A stretch of DNA of 8,558 nt from Flavobacteriales bacterium UBA6969 (GTDB taxonomy: Bacteria > Bacteroidota > Bacteroidia > Flavobacteriales_D > Sanyastnellaceae): positions 1 through 8,558 of the forward strand of contig DJYV01000135.1 in assembly GCA_002448555.1 (NCBI GenBank). Direction: 5' to 3'. Position 1 is the stretch's first letter. Every line of letters begins with the position of its first letter. Positions 1 to 7,522 of this stretch are shown in pieces. The notes beneath the pieces were generated by a model, which ran no database searches, was not told where the DNA came from, and saw only the letters and a program-made list of their open reading frames with translations. Made by a program: the position numbers and the translations under genes.

Positions 1-260
1 CTGCTGGAAAACGAACGGGCTTGAAGCACAGCCGGGTCATGATCCACCAGCCCCTCGGCGGAGCGAGCGGTCAGGCTTCTGACATTGAAATCACTGCCCG
101 TGAAATCCAGAAACTGAAGAAGGAACTCTACGCCATCATTTCCCACCACAGCGGCCAGACCGAAAAGAAAGTGTGGAACGACTCCGACCGTGATTACTGG
201 ATGATTGCATCCGAAGCCAAGGAGTACGGCATGATCGACGAAGTCCTCGAACGCAAATAA
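1..260 (+). CDS. clpP: ATP-dependent Clp protease proteolytic subunit ClpP, 3' part only
   Basis: This is the C-terminal part of ClpP, the serine peptidase that forms the double-ring degradation chamber used by ClpX in the cytoplasm. The gene enters from the left edge; the reading frame begins at base 3 and 85 residues are visible before the TAA stop. The conserved block SRVMIHQPLGG carries the catalytic His (codon 45-47). The downstream block DRDYWMIAS carries the probable catalytic Asp (codon 192-194, by alignment from memory with E. coli ClpP). The catalytic Ser lies upstream, outside the window. The TTG at 21 is an internal codon, not a start, because the AGKRTG residues before it also match ClpP. 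Only 11 bases separate the stop from clpX, as expected for a clpP-clpX operon. Identity is close to certain. Confidence 0.97.
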   Translation, partial: AGKRTGLKHSRVMIHQPLGGASGQASDIEITAREIQKLKKELYAIISHHSGQTEKKVWNDSDRDYWMIASEAKEYGMIDEVLERK

Positions 261-271
261 GCTTCACCGCG

Positions 272-1486
272 ATGAGTGATACCCCCATCCACTGTTCATT
301 CTGCGGGCGCAGCAAGGAAGACGTTGAAGTCTTGATTGCCGGCGTTACGGGCCACATCTGTGACCATTGCATCGAGCAGGCCGATGGCATTTTACGCGAG
401 GAGAAAAAAGCCGCACCTGCTGGTGCAGCGTTCTCCCTCAAGCTTCCGAAAGAAATCAAGGAGCACCTCGATACTTACGTCATTGGCCAAGAGGAGGCCA
501 AGAAGACCATCAGTGTGGCGGTGTACAACCACTACAAGCGCATCCTCAATCCCACGCACGACAGCGAAATCGAAATCGACAAGTCCAACGTGATTCTGCT
601 CGGTGAAACGGGAACCGGAAAGACCTTGTTGGCGCGCACCATTGCCCGCATGCTCGACGTACCGTTTTGCATCGCTGACGCCACCGTATTGACGGAGGCG
701 GGGTACGTCGGTGAAGACGTTGAAAGCGTGCTATCACGTCTGCTCCAAGCGGCGGATTACAACGTTGAGCAAACCGAACGCGGCATCGTTTTCATCGACG
801 AGGTGGACAAAATCGCGCGCAAAAGCGACAACCCTTCCATCACGCGTGATGTGAGCGGCGAGGGCGTTCAGCAAGCGCTCCTGAAGCTGCTCGAAGGGGC
901 CGAAGTGAGCGTACCCCCACAAGGCGGCCGCAAACACCCCGAGCAGAAGCTCATCTCCATCAACACCAAGAACATCCTATTCATCTGCGGTGGAGCATTC
1001 GCGGGCATTGAAAAAATCATCGAACGGCGCGTCAACCGCGCTTCCATCGGGTACCAGAACGACGAGGACCACATCGACGACGCAAACCTGCTCCAATACG
1101 CCGCACCTGCCGACCTAAAGAGCTTTGGATTGATCCCGGAACTCATTGGTCGATTCCCCGTGTTGACGCACCTAAACCCGCTTGACGCCTCAGCGCTTCG
1201 ACAAATCCTGACCGAGCCCAAGAACGCGTTGTGCAAGCAATACATCGAGCTGTTCAAAATGGACGGCATTGACCTCAAGTTTGACGCCTCAGGGTTGGAT
1301 TACATGGTGGAGAAAGCCGTCGAATTCAAACTCGGCGCACGCGGCCTTCGCAGCATCATGGAAGCCGTGTTGAACGATTCCATGTTTGAGCTCCCGGGAA
1401 CCGGGGAGAAAGAGCTGACGGTCACCCGCACATTCGCCGAAAAACACTTCACCGATAACCAGCAGTCCGGGTTGCGCGTGGCCTAA
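272..1486 (+). CDS. clpX: ATP-dependent Clp protease ATP-binding subunit ClpX
   Basis: ClpX is the AAA+ unfoldase that recognises tagged or damaged proteins and threads them into ClpP. The 404-residue length is near the family norm. An N-terminal C4 zinc-binding domain (Cys8, Cys11, Cys30, Cys33) is followed by an Ala-rich linker (about 47-53) and the AAA+ module. Walker A is GETGTGKT (111-118), pore loop 1 is GYVG (144-147), Walker B is IVFIDE (172-177) and the RKH loop is at 220-222. The arginine-finger segment LIPELIGRFPV lies at 287-297 and sensor 2 GARGLR at 355-360. The ClpP-docking loop, IGF in E. coli, reads IGY at 259-261. No Shine-Dalgarno sequence precedes the ATG, but the start fits the zinc-finger N-terminus. 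The gene follows clpP by 11 bases and precedes mutS by 5, so all three are probably co-transcribed. Confidence 0.98.
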   Translation: MSDTPIHCSFCGRSKEDVEVLIAGVTGHICDHCIEQADGILREEKKAAPAGAAFSLKLPKEIKEHLDTYVIGQEEAKKTISVAVYNHYKRILNPTHDSEIEIDKSNVILLGETGTGKTLLARTIARMLDVPFCIADATVLTEAGYVGEDVESVLSRLLQAADYNVEQTERGIVFIDEVDKIARKSDNPSITRDVSGEGVQQALLKLLEGAEVSVPPQGGRKHPEQKLISINTKNILFICGGAFAGIEKIIERRVNRASIGYQNDEDHIDDANLLQYAAPADLKSFGLIPELIGRFPVLTHLNPLDASALRQILTEPKNALCKQYIELFKMDGIDLKFDASGLDYMVEKAVEFKLGARGLRSIMEAVLNDSMFELPGTGEKELTVTRTFAEKHFTDNQQSGLRVA

Positions 1487-1491
1487 GCCCC

Positions 1492-4122
1492 ATGGCCAAG
1501 AAAGCGACACCCCTTATGCAGCAGTACAATCGGGTCAAAGCCGATTACCCTGAAGCGCTGCTCCTTTTTCGGGTGGGCGATTTCTACGAAACCTTTGGAT
1601 ACGACGCCGTCAAAGCGGCAGATGTACTGGACATCGTATTGACGAAACGAGGAAACGGAAGTGCGAGCGAAGTAGAACTCGCTGGCTTTCCCCATCACTC
1701 GCTGGATACCTACCTCCCGCGGTTGGTACGAGCGGGCCACCGCGTAGCCGTGTGTGATCAACTCGAAGACCCGAAAAAAGCCGTTGGCATCGTCAAACGC
1801 GGTGTCACAGAGTTGGTCACCCCGGGGGTCGCTTTTCACGACCAGGTGCTCAATGCTCGGACCGACAACTACCTCGCAGCCGTGCACGGCGACAAAACCG
1901 GTTATGGCCTCGCGCTCCTCGACATTTCGACGGGCGACTTTGCCACGGCCGAAGGCAATGAAGCACTCATCGATCGATTGCTTCGCGCACACCAGCCTGC
2001 GGAAGTGTTGGTGCTAAAAAACCAGGCCACGGCATTTGCCGAACGATTCGGCAGCGACTGGCACTTGAGCCGGTTAGACGATTGGGTGTTCAAACCAGAT
2101 TATGCCCAGGAGCGCATCCAAAAGCAATTCGAAAACAAATCCCTCAAGGGGTTTCAACTCGATGCACGGCCCTTGGCTTTGCTCACGGCCGGGGCTATTC
2201 TTCACTACCTCGACCACGCCAAACACGACCGGCCCAAGCACGTCCGTACCATTCGCACGCTTCGTGAAGACGGCACGTTGTGGATGGACCGGTTCACCAT
2301 CCGCAACCTCGAACTCGTCCGGCCCAACCACAACGACGGCACTTCGTTGGCCCAGACCATCGACCGAACCGGATCTCCCATGGGGGCGCGGATGCTCCGG
2401 CGGTGGCTGATCATGCCCTTGACGGATGTCGGTGGCATCAACCAACGCCTGGACGCAGTGGAGTGCCTCAATGGCGACGAAGACTTGCGTACTGGATTCC
2501 AAGCACTTTTCAAATCCACGGGCGACCTCGAACGACTCGCTTCGAAAGCCAGCACAGGGCGCATCAACCCGCGTGAGTTGGGGCAACTCCGGCAGGGCTT
2601 GGAAGCCGTGCAGTCCATTGCGGCGCTGTCGGCCGGGGAAGCACCCCTTCTGCCCTACCTCGAACGGCTGACCCCGTGCGACCAACTACTTGAGCGCTTG
2701 CGTTCAGAATTGGTCGAGGAGCCCCCGGTCAACCCCGCAAAGGGCCAAGTCATCGAACAAGGCGTGAGCGCTGAACTTGATGAGCTGCGCACGCTGAAAA
2801 GCAATGCCCAAGCTGCGCTCGACGCCATCTGCGCGCGGGAGACGGAGCGTACGGGCATTTCCTCCCTAAAGATCGCGTACAACCAGGTATTTGGCTATTA
2901 CCTCGAAGTGCGCAACACGCACAAAGACAAGGTACCGGCGGAATGGATTCGCAAGCAGACCCTGACCCAAGCCGAACGGTACATCACCGAAGAGCTCAAG
3001 GAACTCGAAGCCAAAATCCTCGATGCGCAGGATCGCACCGCTTCATTGGAACTGGCTTGCTTTCACAACCTCGTTCAAGGGGCGGCTGAGCACATCGGGG
3101 ACCTTCAGCAGAACGCACACGTCATCGGCGCGTTGGACGCCCTCACGGGCCTCGCTCAAGTGGCGATAGACAACGACTACGTACGTCCGCGGCTGAACGA
3201 TTCCCAAGGCATTCAAATCAAAAACGGGCGTCACCCGGTCATTGAACGTGCGCTCAAACCCGGCGAACCGTACATCGCCAACGACGTTACACTCCACTCT
3301 GACAGCAACCAAATCCTGATGATCACCGGGCCGAACATGGCCGGTAAATCGGCGTTACTAAGGCAGACAGCGTTGATCTGCCTGATGGCACAAATGGGCG
3401 GATACGTGCCGGCCGCATCTGCAGACCTTGGGATCTTGGACCGCATTTTCACCCGGGTGGGGGCATCGGACAACATCTCTTCCGGAGAATCGACCTTCAT
3501 GGTGGAAATGAACGAGACCGCCGCCATCCTGAACAACCTGACCACTCGGAGTTTGGTGCTGCTGGATGAGATTGGACGGGGAACGAGCACGTACGATGGC
3601 GTCAGCATCGCCTGGTCCATTGCCGAATACCTGCATGAACACCCGCACAAGGCGCTGACCCTTTTTGCCACCCACTACCACGAACTAAACGCCATGCAAG
3701 AGCGATTCCACCGCGTGGTGAATTTGAATGTGACCGTACGCGAAGTGGATGGTAAAATCATCTTTCTGCGCAAGCTCGCCCAAGGCGGCAGCAACCACTC
3801 GTTCGGCATCAATGTGGCGCAATTGGCCGGAATGCCCACCCCCATTTTGCGGCGGGCCAAGGAGGTGCTGAAGCAACTGGAATCAAGCCGGAAGCAATTG
3901 GACAACGAGTCCACACCCTTGCCCCCAGTCCCAGACGTGTCGATGGCTTCCGATGTGCAGCTGAGCTTTTTCCAACTCGATGACCCTGTTTTGGAGCAGG
4001 TGCGGGAGCAAATCCTCGACTTGGACATCGATAACTTGACCCCGGTCGAGGCGCTCATGAAGCTCAATGAAATCAAAAAGGTGGTTTCCGGCAGCGCGAC
4101 AGCAAAATCAGAACGTCCCTAA
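1492..4122 (+). CDS. mutS: DNA mismatch repair protein MutS
   Basis: MutS scans DNA for mispairs and small loops and recruits MutL in an ATP-dependent way. The protein has 876 residues, normal for bacterial MutS1. The mismatch-reading Phe-X-Glu motif is F31-Y32-E33 in GDFYETFG. Connector, core/lever and clamp domains fill the middle. The ABC-type ATPase has Walker A GPNMAGKS (613-620), Walker B LVLLDE (688-693) followed by the signature-like IGRGTSTYDG, and the FATHYHE segment (725-731) with its conserved His. A QLSFF motif at 823-827 resembles a beta-clamp-binding peptide, and the end (TPVEALMKLNEIKK) matches the C-terminal helix of the family. The ATG lies 5 bases after the clpX stop with no Shine-Dalgarno sequence. 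MutL is not in the window, and a MutH-type strand nickase is not expected in this phylum. The last 15 bases overlap the opposing ald-type gene. Confidence 0.98.
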   Translation: MAKKATPLMQQYNRVKADYPEALLLFRVGDFYETFGYDAVKAADVLDIVLTKRGNGSASEVELAGFPHHSLDTYLPRLVRAGHRVAVCDQLEDPKKAVGIVKRGVTELVTPGVAFHDQVLNARTDNYLAAVHGDKTGYGLALLDISTGDFATAEGNEALIDRLLRAHQPAEVLVLKNQATAFAERFGSDWHLSRLDDWVFKPDYAQERIQKQFENKSLKGFQLDARPLALLTAGAILHYLDHAKHDRPKHVRTIRTLREDGTLWMDRFTIRNLELVRPNHNDGTSLAQTIDRTGSPMGARMLRRWLIMPLTDVGGINQRLDAVECLNGDEDLRTGFQALFKSTGDLERLASKASTGRINPRELGQLRQGLEAVQSIAALSAGEAPLLPYLERLTPCDQLLERLRSELVEEPPVNPAKGQVIEQGVSAELDELRTLKSNAQAALDAICARETERTGISSLKIAYNQVFGYYLEVRNTHKDKVPAEWIRKQTLTQAERYITEELKELEAKILDAQDRTASLELACFHNLVQGAAEHIGDLQQNAHVIGALDALTGLAQVAIDNDYVRPRLNDSQGIQIKNGRHPVIERALKPGEPYIANDVTLHSDSNQILMITGPNMAGKSALLRQTALICLMAQMGGYVPAASADLGILDRIFTRVGASDNISSGESTFMVEMNETAAILNNLTTRSLVLLDEIGRGTSTYDGVSIAWSIAEYLHEHPHKALTLFATHYHELNAMQERFHRVVNLNVTVREVDGKIIFLRKLAQGGSNHSFGINVAQLAGMPTPILRRAKEVLKQLESSRKQLDNESTPLPPVPDVSMASDVQLSFFQLDDPVLEQVREQILDLDIDNLTPVEALMKLNEIKKVVSGSATAKSERP

Positions 4123-5325
4123 CAACAGGTCGAGGTCCTTGTGGGCCAACCCCGACTCTTCTGCCAGGCCTGCATGGGTCACTTTGCCCTGGAACATGTA
4201 GATGCCCGAACGCGCGAAGGGATTCTTGAGAATGGCATCATCCACACCGCCATCGGCCGCAAATTCCAGCAGCAACGGGGCCATGATGTTGCTCAGGGCT
4301 TTCGATGCCGTTCGGCTCACCCGGGAAGGGATGTTGGGTACGCAATAGTGAATGACGTCCAGTTCTGTGAAGGTGGGGCGTTCGTGCGAGGTCACCCGGC
4401 TGGTTTCGAAGCAGCCGCCTCGGTCGATGGTGACATCGACAACGACCGTTCCGCGGCGCATTCCCGCAACCATCGGCTCGGATACAATCAACGGTGCCCG
4501 TTGACCGGTGCCGCGAATGGCGCCGATCGCCACATCGGCTGTTTTGAGTGCCTCCTGCAACACGGAAGGCTGGACGGTGCTCGTCCACAGCCGCTGTCCC
4601 AACGCATTCTGCAAACGAATGAGGCGGTGGGGGCTGTTGTCAAACACCTTGACCGTGGCACCGAGGCCGATGGCCGCCCGTACCGCGAATTCTCCCACGG
4701 TGCCAGCACCGATGATGACCACTTCGGTCGGTCGCACACCGGAAACGCCACCAAACAAAGTCCCCCTGCCTTCGGGTCCCGCGAGCAGCTCGCCGGCAAT
4801 AAGCACGGAAGTGTTGCCGGCGATCTCTCCCATGGCGCGGACCAACGGGAAAATCCCGTTTGCATTTTGGAGGAAATCCCAGGCAATCGCCGTGGTTTTC
4901 TTTTTGGCCAGCGCCTCCAGCACGCCATCAGACTGGACGGTCCATTGCAACGCGCTGATGAGGGTTTGGCGCATGCCCATCAAGCCCACCTCTTCCAAGG
5001 TTGGCGGCTCCACTTTGATGACCATCGCGGTCTGGAACACCTGCCGGCGATCGTAGACAATGCGGGCGCCCGACTCGCTGTAATCTGAATCCTGGTAATG
5101 GGCTTGCTCTCCGGCACCCGATTCGACGAGCACCTGGTGGCCGCGCGCCACGAGCAGAGCGACGGCTTCGGGAACCAAGGCCACGCGCTTTTCCTGAAAG
5201 CTCTCCTCCTTGGGGATGCCGATAACCAGTTCACTCGTGCGCTCGGAGATTTGAAGAACCTCCTCCTGGGGCAGCAATGCCGCCTCGCGTGCCAGTGACT
5301 GAATCCGTTTCTTTTTGTCGCTCAT
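4108..5325 (-). CDS. ald: Alanine dehydrogenase family protein (Bacteroidota type)
   Basis: This belongs to the AlaDH/transhydrogenase-N family; canonical members interconvert L-alanine with pyruvate and ammonia using NAD(H) in the cytoplasm. The protein has 405 residues. A roughly 34-residue extension precedes the usual start of the fold (IGIPKE, 35-40). Conserved family residues appear to be Arg47 in EKRVALVP, Lys104 in VIKVEPP, the Rossmann loop GAGTVG (206-211) with Asp229 after the second strand, Asp301 in VTIDRGG, and Asn331 in YCVPNIP. The segment that reads roughly FTYLHLA in canonical enzymes is LISALQW here, so Gln127 stands where the catalytic His is expected. From memory, other Bacteroidota proteins annotated as alanine dehydrogenase share this. 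Family membership is firm; the alanine reaction is less so. It is last in the porX-tsaE-ald order, 14 bases after tsaE. No Shine-Dalgarno sequence precedes the ATG. Confidence 0.88.
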   Translation of the reverse strand: MSDKKKRIQSLAREAALLPQEEVLQISERTSELVIGIPKEESFQEKRVALVPEAVALLVARGHQVLVESGAGEQAHYQDSDYSESGARIVYDRRQVFQTAMVIKVEPPTLEEVGLMGMRQTLISALQWTVQSDGVLEALAKKKTTAIAWDFLQNANGIFPLVRAMGEIAGNTSVLIAGELLAGPEGRGTLFGGVSGVRPTEVVIIGAGTVGEFAVRAAIGLGATVKVFDNSPHRLIRLQNALGQRLWTSTVQPSVLQEALKTADVAIGAIRGTGQRAPLIVSEPMVAGMRRGTVVVDVTIDRGGCFETSRVTSHERPTFTELDVIHYCVPNIPSRVSRTASKALSNIMAPLLLEFAADGGVDDAILKNPFARSGIYMFQGKVTHAGLAEESGLAHKDLDLLLGTF

Positions 5326-5339
5326 CGCTGCACAAATTA

Positions 5340-5843
5340 CTACATCCCGCGTTGATGCGGGACGGACAGGAAAAGCTCACGGGTTCCATCGTGTTGCGGG
5401 CCGTTCACCCGCACTTCGAGCAGCACGGCATCCGCGGGCAAAACACCCGGCGCTTGCTCTGGCCACTCGACAAAATTCAGCCCATCTCCGTCAAAGTACT
5501 CGGTGAGGCCCAGGTCCCAGGCCTCTTCTTCGTCCTTGAGCCGATACAGGTCGAGGTGATAAATCGCACGGCCTTGGCCTTTGTAGCATTGAACCAGACC
5601 GAACGTGGGACTGACGGCGTCTTCTTCGACATTCCAGGCTGCACACAAGGCCTTCACCAAAGTGGTTTTCCCCGCTCCCATTTCGCCTTGAAGTGCTACC
5701 ACGCCAGCGGGAATCGCCCCGCCTTCCGCCGGCCGAAGCACCTCCGTCAAAACCGTTGTCAACCGTTCCGCAGCTTCGGACAAGCCATCAAAATCAAACG
5801 GCCCAGAGGCCCAAACGCGGTGCAGCGGATGCTTCTCTGCCAT
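5340..5843 (-). CDS. tsaE: tRNA threonylcarbamoyladenosine biosynthesis ATPase TsaE
   Basis: TsaE is the small P-loop ATPase that works with TsaB and TsaD to put the t6A modification on A37 of ANN-decoding tRNAs in the cytoplasm. The protein has 167 residues, close to the family's usual 140-170. Walker A is GEMGAGKT (53-60). The family motifs SPTF (78-81), HLDLYRL (96-102, with Asp98) and FVEWPE (124-129) follow in the standard order and spacing. The N-terminal dozen or so residues before the core are poorly conserved, but the ATG at 5843 is the natural start, 9 bases downstream of the porX stop. Its place between porX and the ald-type gene suggests co-transcription with both. TsaB and TsaD are not in the window. 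Identity is very secure; nothing unusual is visible. Confidence 0.96.
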   Translation of the reverse strand: MAEKHPLHRVWASGPFDFDGLSEAAERLTTVLTEVLRPAEGGAIPAGVVALQGEMGAGKTTLVKALCAAWNVEEDAVSPTFGLVQCYKGQGRAIYHLDLYRLKDEEEAWDLGLTEYFDGDGLNFVEWPEQAPGVLPADAVLLEVRVNGPQHDGTRELFLSVPHQRGM

Positions 5844-5852
5844 GGGAAATCG

Positions 5853-7430
5853 TTATGAAATGGGGTCCAATTCCACCCAAGGGATGATCACCTCTTCCAA
5901 AGAGATCCCGCCGTGCTGGAACGTATCCCGGAAGTACTGGGCAAAGTGGTTGTAGTTGTTGGGGTAAACAAGGAAGTCGTCCTCCCGAGCAAAGATGTAG
6001 GCACTGCTCACATTGGGGCGCGGCAACCCCGCCTCTTCCGGTTGGCGAATGGCAAACACATCGCCGCCTTCATAGCCCAGATTTCGTCCCACCTTGTACC
6101 GCAAGTTGGTGTTGGTGCTGCGTTCCCCTTTCACTTGCAACGGATTGGCGACACGCACCGTGCCGTGGTCGGTGGTAATGATGACGCGTGCACCGCGTTC
6201 GGCCATCAGGTTCAAGAGGTCCTTCAACGCGCTGTGCTCAAACCATGATAAGGTCAAAGAACGGTACGCAGCCTCATCCTCGGCCAACTCCTTCAGCACC
6301 TCCATCTCCGTGCGGGCATGGGACAGCATATCGACGAAGTTGTAGACGACGGCCGTCAATTGGTTGCTGTGCGTTTGGTGAAACTGGTCCACCATCTTTT
6401 TGCCTGCCGCCAAGTTGGTGATCTTGTGGTACGAGGATTTACCATTGAAGTTCATGCGCTTGAGCAGCGCTTGTAACAACTCGCCTTCGAATTTATTCTT
6501 GCTCCCCTCCTCGTCTTCACCGATCCAGTATTGCGGGTAGACCCGCGCGATCTCCGCTGGGGAAAGCCCTGCAAAAAGCGCATTGCGCGCGTACTGCGTA
6601 GCGGTTGGAAGCATCGAGAAGTAGGTCTCATTGTGGGCCACGCGGAACCGGCTCAGAAGCAGTGGCTCAATCATTTTCCACTGGTCGAGGCGCAGGTTGT
6701 CAATCACGACCAGGTAGACGGGACGGTCGTCGCCCGCCTCGGACCACACCCGTGGCAACTTTGTGGGCAGCAACCGGTGCGAAAGAACGGGCGTCTCTTC
6801 TCCGGGGCCGGCCATCCACTCCGCGTAGTTGGACTCGTAGAACTTGGCAAACTGGCGGTTGGCGTCCTTGAACTGCATGTCCAAGATGTCTGACATGCCC
6901 GCATCTTCCGACTGTTCCAACTCGAGCTTCCAATGCACCAAGCGCTGAAAAATGGTCGTCCAATCCGATTCATCCAGTCGGTCCATGAGTTGCATGGAAA
7001 TCTCGCGGAATTCGCGCTGGTAGTCCGACATGGCTTTTTCGCTGACCAGTCGACGCTCGTCCAGGTTCTTCTTGATGGCCAGCAAGATCTGATTGGGGTT
7101 GACCGGCTTAATCAGGTAATCGCTGATTTTGGAGCCGATGGCTTCCTCCATGATGTGTTCCTCCTCACTCTTGGTGATCATGATGACCGGCAAATGAGGC
7201 CGCTGGTCCTTAATGCGAGCGAGCGTCTCCAGCCCGTTCAATCCCGGCATTTGCTCGTCCAAAAAAACCAAGTCAAAGACCTCAGACCCGAGCTTTTCCA
7301 GCGCTTCAACACCGCTGTTTACAGCCGTCACGTGAAACCCTTTCCCTTCCAGGAACAAGAGGTGCGGCTTCAGCAAATCAATTTCGTCGTCGGCCCAAAG
7401 GATGCGTGGAGTTCTCTGCATGAATGACAT
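5853..7430 (-). CDS. porX: PorX, type IX secretion response regulator with PglZ (alkaline-phosphatase-fold) domain
   Basis: PorX is the response regulator that, with the sensor kinase PorY and the sigma factor SigP, controls type IX secretion genes in Porphyromonas gingivalis. The start chosen gives 525 residues. The receiver domain (about 6-125) has the acidic pair Asp14-Asp15 in WADDE, phospho-acceptor Asp58 in VFLDEQMPG, Thr86, and Lys108 in the KP motif. A helical linker (about 125-215) follows. The PglZ domain (about 235-525) shows VVIDNLR (Asp244), PTATQYARN (276-284, the likely active-site Thr), NFVDMLSH (Asp367, His371), TTDHGT (Asp421-His422) and FQHGGISLEE, as expected for a metal-dependent hydrolase. 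In P. gingivalis this domain cleaves cyclic and linear oligonucleotides. No DNA-binding domain is present. The frame stays open to an ATG at 7499, but the family begins just before ILWADDE, so Met at 7430 (or 7421) is preferred. The gene heads the operon with tsaE and ald and diverges from the HD gene. Confidence 0.95.
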   Translation of the reverse strand: MSFMQRTPRILWADDEIDLLKPHLLFLEGKGFHVTAVNSGVEALEKLGSEVFDLVFLDEQMPGLNGLETLARIKDQRPHLPVIMITKSEEEHIMEEAIGSKISDYLIKPVNPNQILLAIKKNLDERRLVSEKAMSDYQREFREISMQLMDRLDESDWTTIFQRLVHWKLELEQSEDAGMSDILDMQFKDANRQFAKFYESNYAEWMAGPGEETPVLSHRLLPTKLPRVWSEAGDDRPVYLVVIDNLRLDQWKMIEPLLLSRFRVAHNETYFSMLPTATQYARNALFAGLSPAEIARVYPQYWIGEDEEGSKNKFEGELLQALLKRMNFNGKSSYHKITNLAAGKKMVDQFHQTHSNQLTAVVYNFVDMLSHARTEMEVLKELAEDEAAYRSLTLSWFEHSALKDLLNLMAERGARVIITTDHGTVRVANPLQVKGERSTNTNLRYKVGRNLGYEGGDVFAIRQPEEAGLPRPNVSSAYIFAREDDFLVYPNNYNHFAQYFRDTFQHGGISLEEVIIPWVELDPIS

Positions 7431-7522
7431 CGTCTCTTCAAAAATACGCGCTAACGCTTTCGACAGGTTAACTTGCGCGGGGAATAAACGCACCAACAAG
7501 GCAATTCATATGCCCGGAGTTC
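7431..7522. promoter_or_regulatory. Divergent intergenic region between porX and the HD-domain gene
   Basis: This 92-base gap must hold the upstream control signals of both outward-reading genes, unless part of it codes for a longer porX N-terminus. I see one good match to the Bacteroidota -7 consensus for porX (separate entry) and no convincing -33/-7 pair for the HD gene. A GTTAAC palindrome sits at 7467-7472. No hairpin with a U-tract and no repeat is apparent. Confidence 0.6.
7439..7446 (-). promoter_or_regulatory. Candidate Bacteroidota -7 element for porX
   Basis: On the minus strand these bases read TATTTTTG, a full match to the Bacteroidota primary-sigma -7 consensus TAnnTTTG. The upstream partner is weak: CTG at 7466-7464, with 17 bases of spacing, matches only two of three bases of the flavobacterial TTG. 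A start site roughly 4-7 bases downstream would leave a very short leader before Met 7430 and about 11-14 bases before Met 7421. A six-base match in about 90 bases on two strands is expected by chance a few percent of the time, so this is tentative. Confidence 0.3.

Noticed and set aside
21..260. A complete 79-residue small protein starting at TTG 21.
   Set aside because: The residues encoded from base 3 onward also match ClpP, so this is the tail of a gene that begins outside the window.
413..426. Short inverted repeat (GCACC, 4-base loop, GGTGC) as a possible terminator or RNA element.
   Set aside because: It lies in the Ala-rich linker of clpX, has a 5-base stem and no U-tract, and is explained by GCA/GCC codon use.
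1483..1992. A 169-codon minus-strand open frame across the clpX-mutS junction.
   Set aside because: It is antisense to the highly conserved MutS mismatch-recognition domain and shows no motif of its own.
4108..4250. Search for a bidirectional terminator between the converging mutS and ald-type genes.
   Set aside because: No stable stem followed by a T-run was visible on either strand; any termination signal would lie inside coding sequence.
4141..5088. A 315-codon plus-strand open frame opposite the ald-type gene.
   Set aside because: It lies entirely antisense to a gene with clear family motifs. Its translation is rich in His, Arg and Gly with no recognisable domain, as expected for a shadow frame in G+C-rich coding DNA.
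6933..7427. A 164-codon plus-strand open frame opposite the PorX receiver domain.
   Set aside because: It mirrors a conserved receiver domain, has no family signal and has no promoter-like sequence ahead of it.
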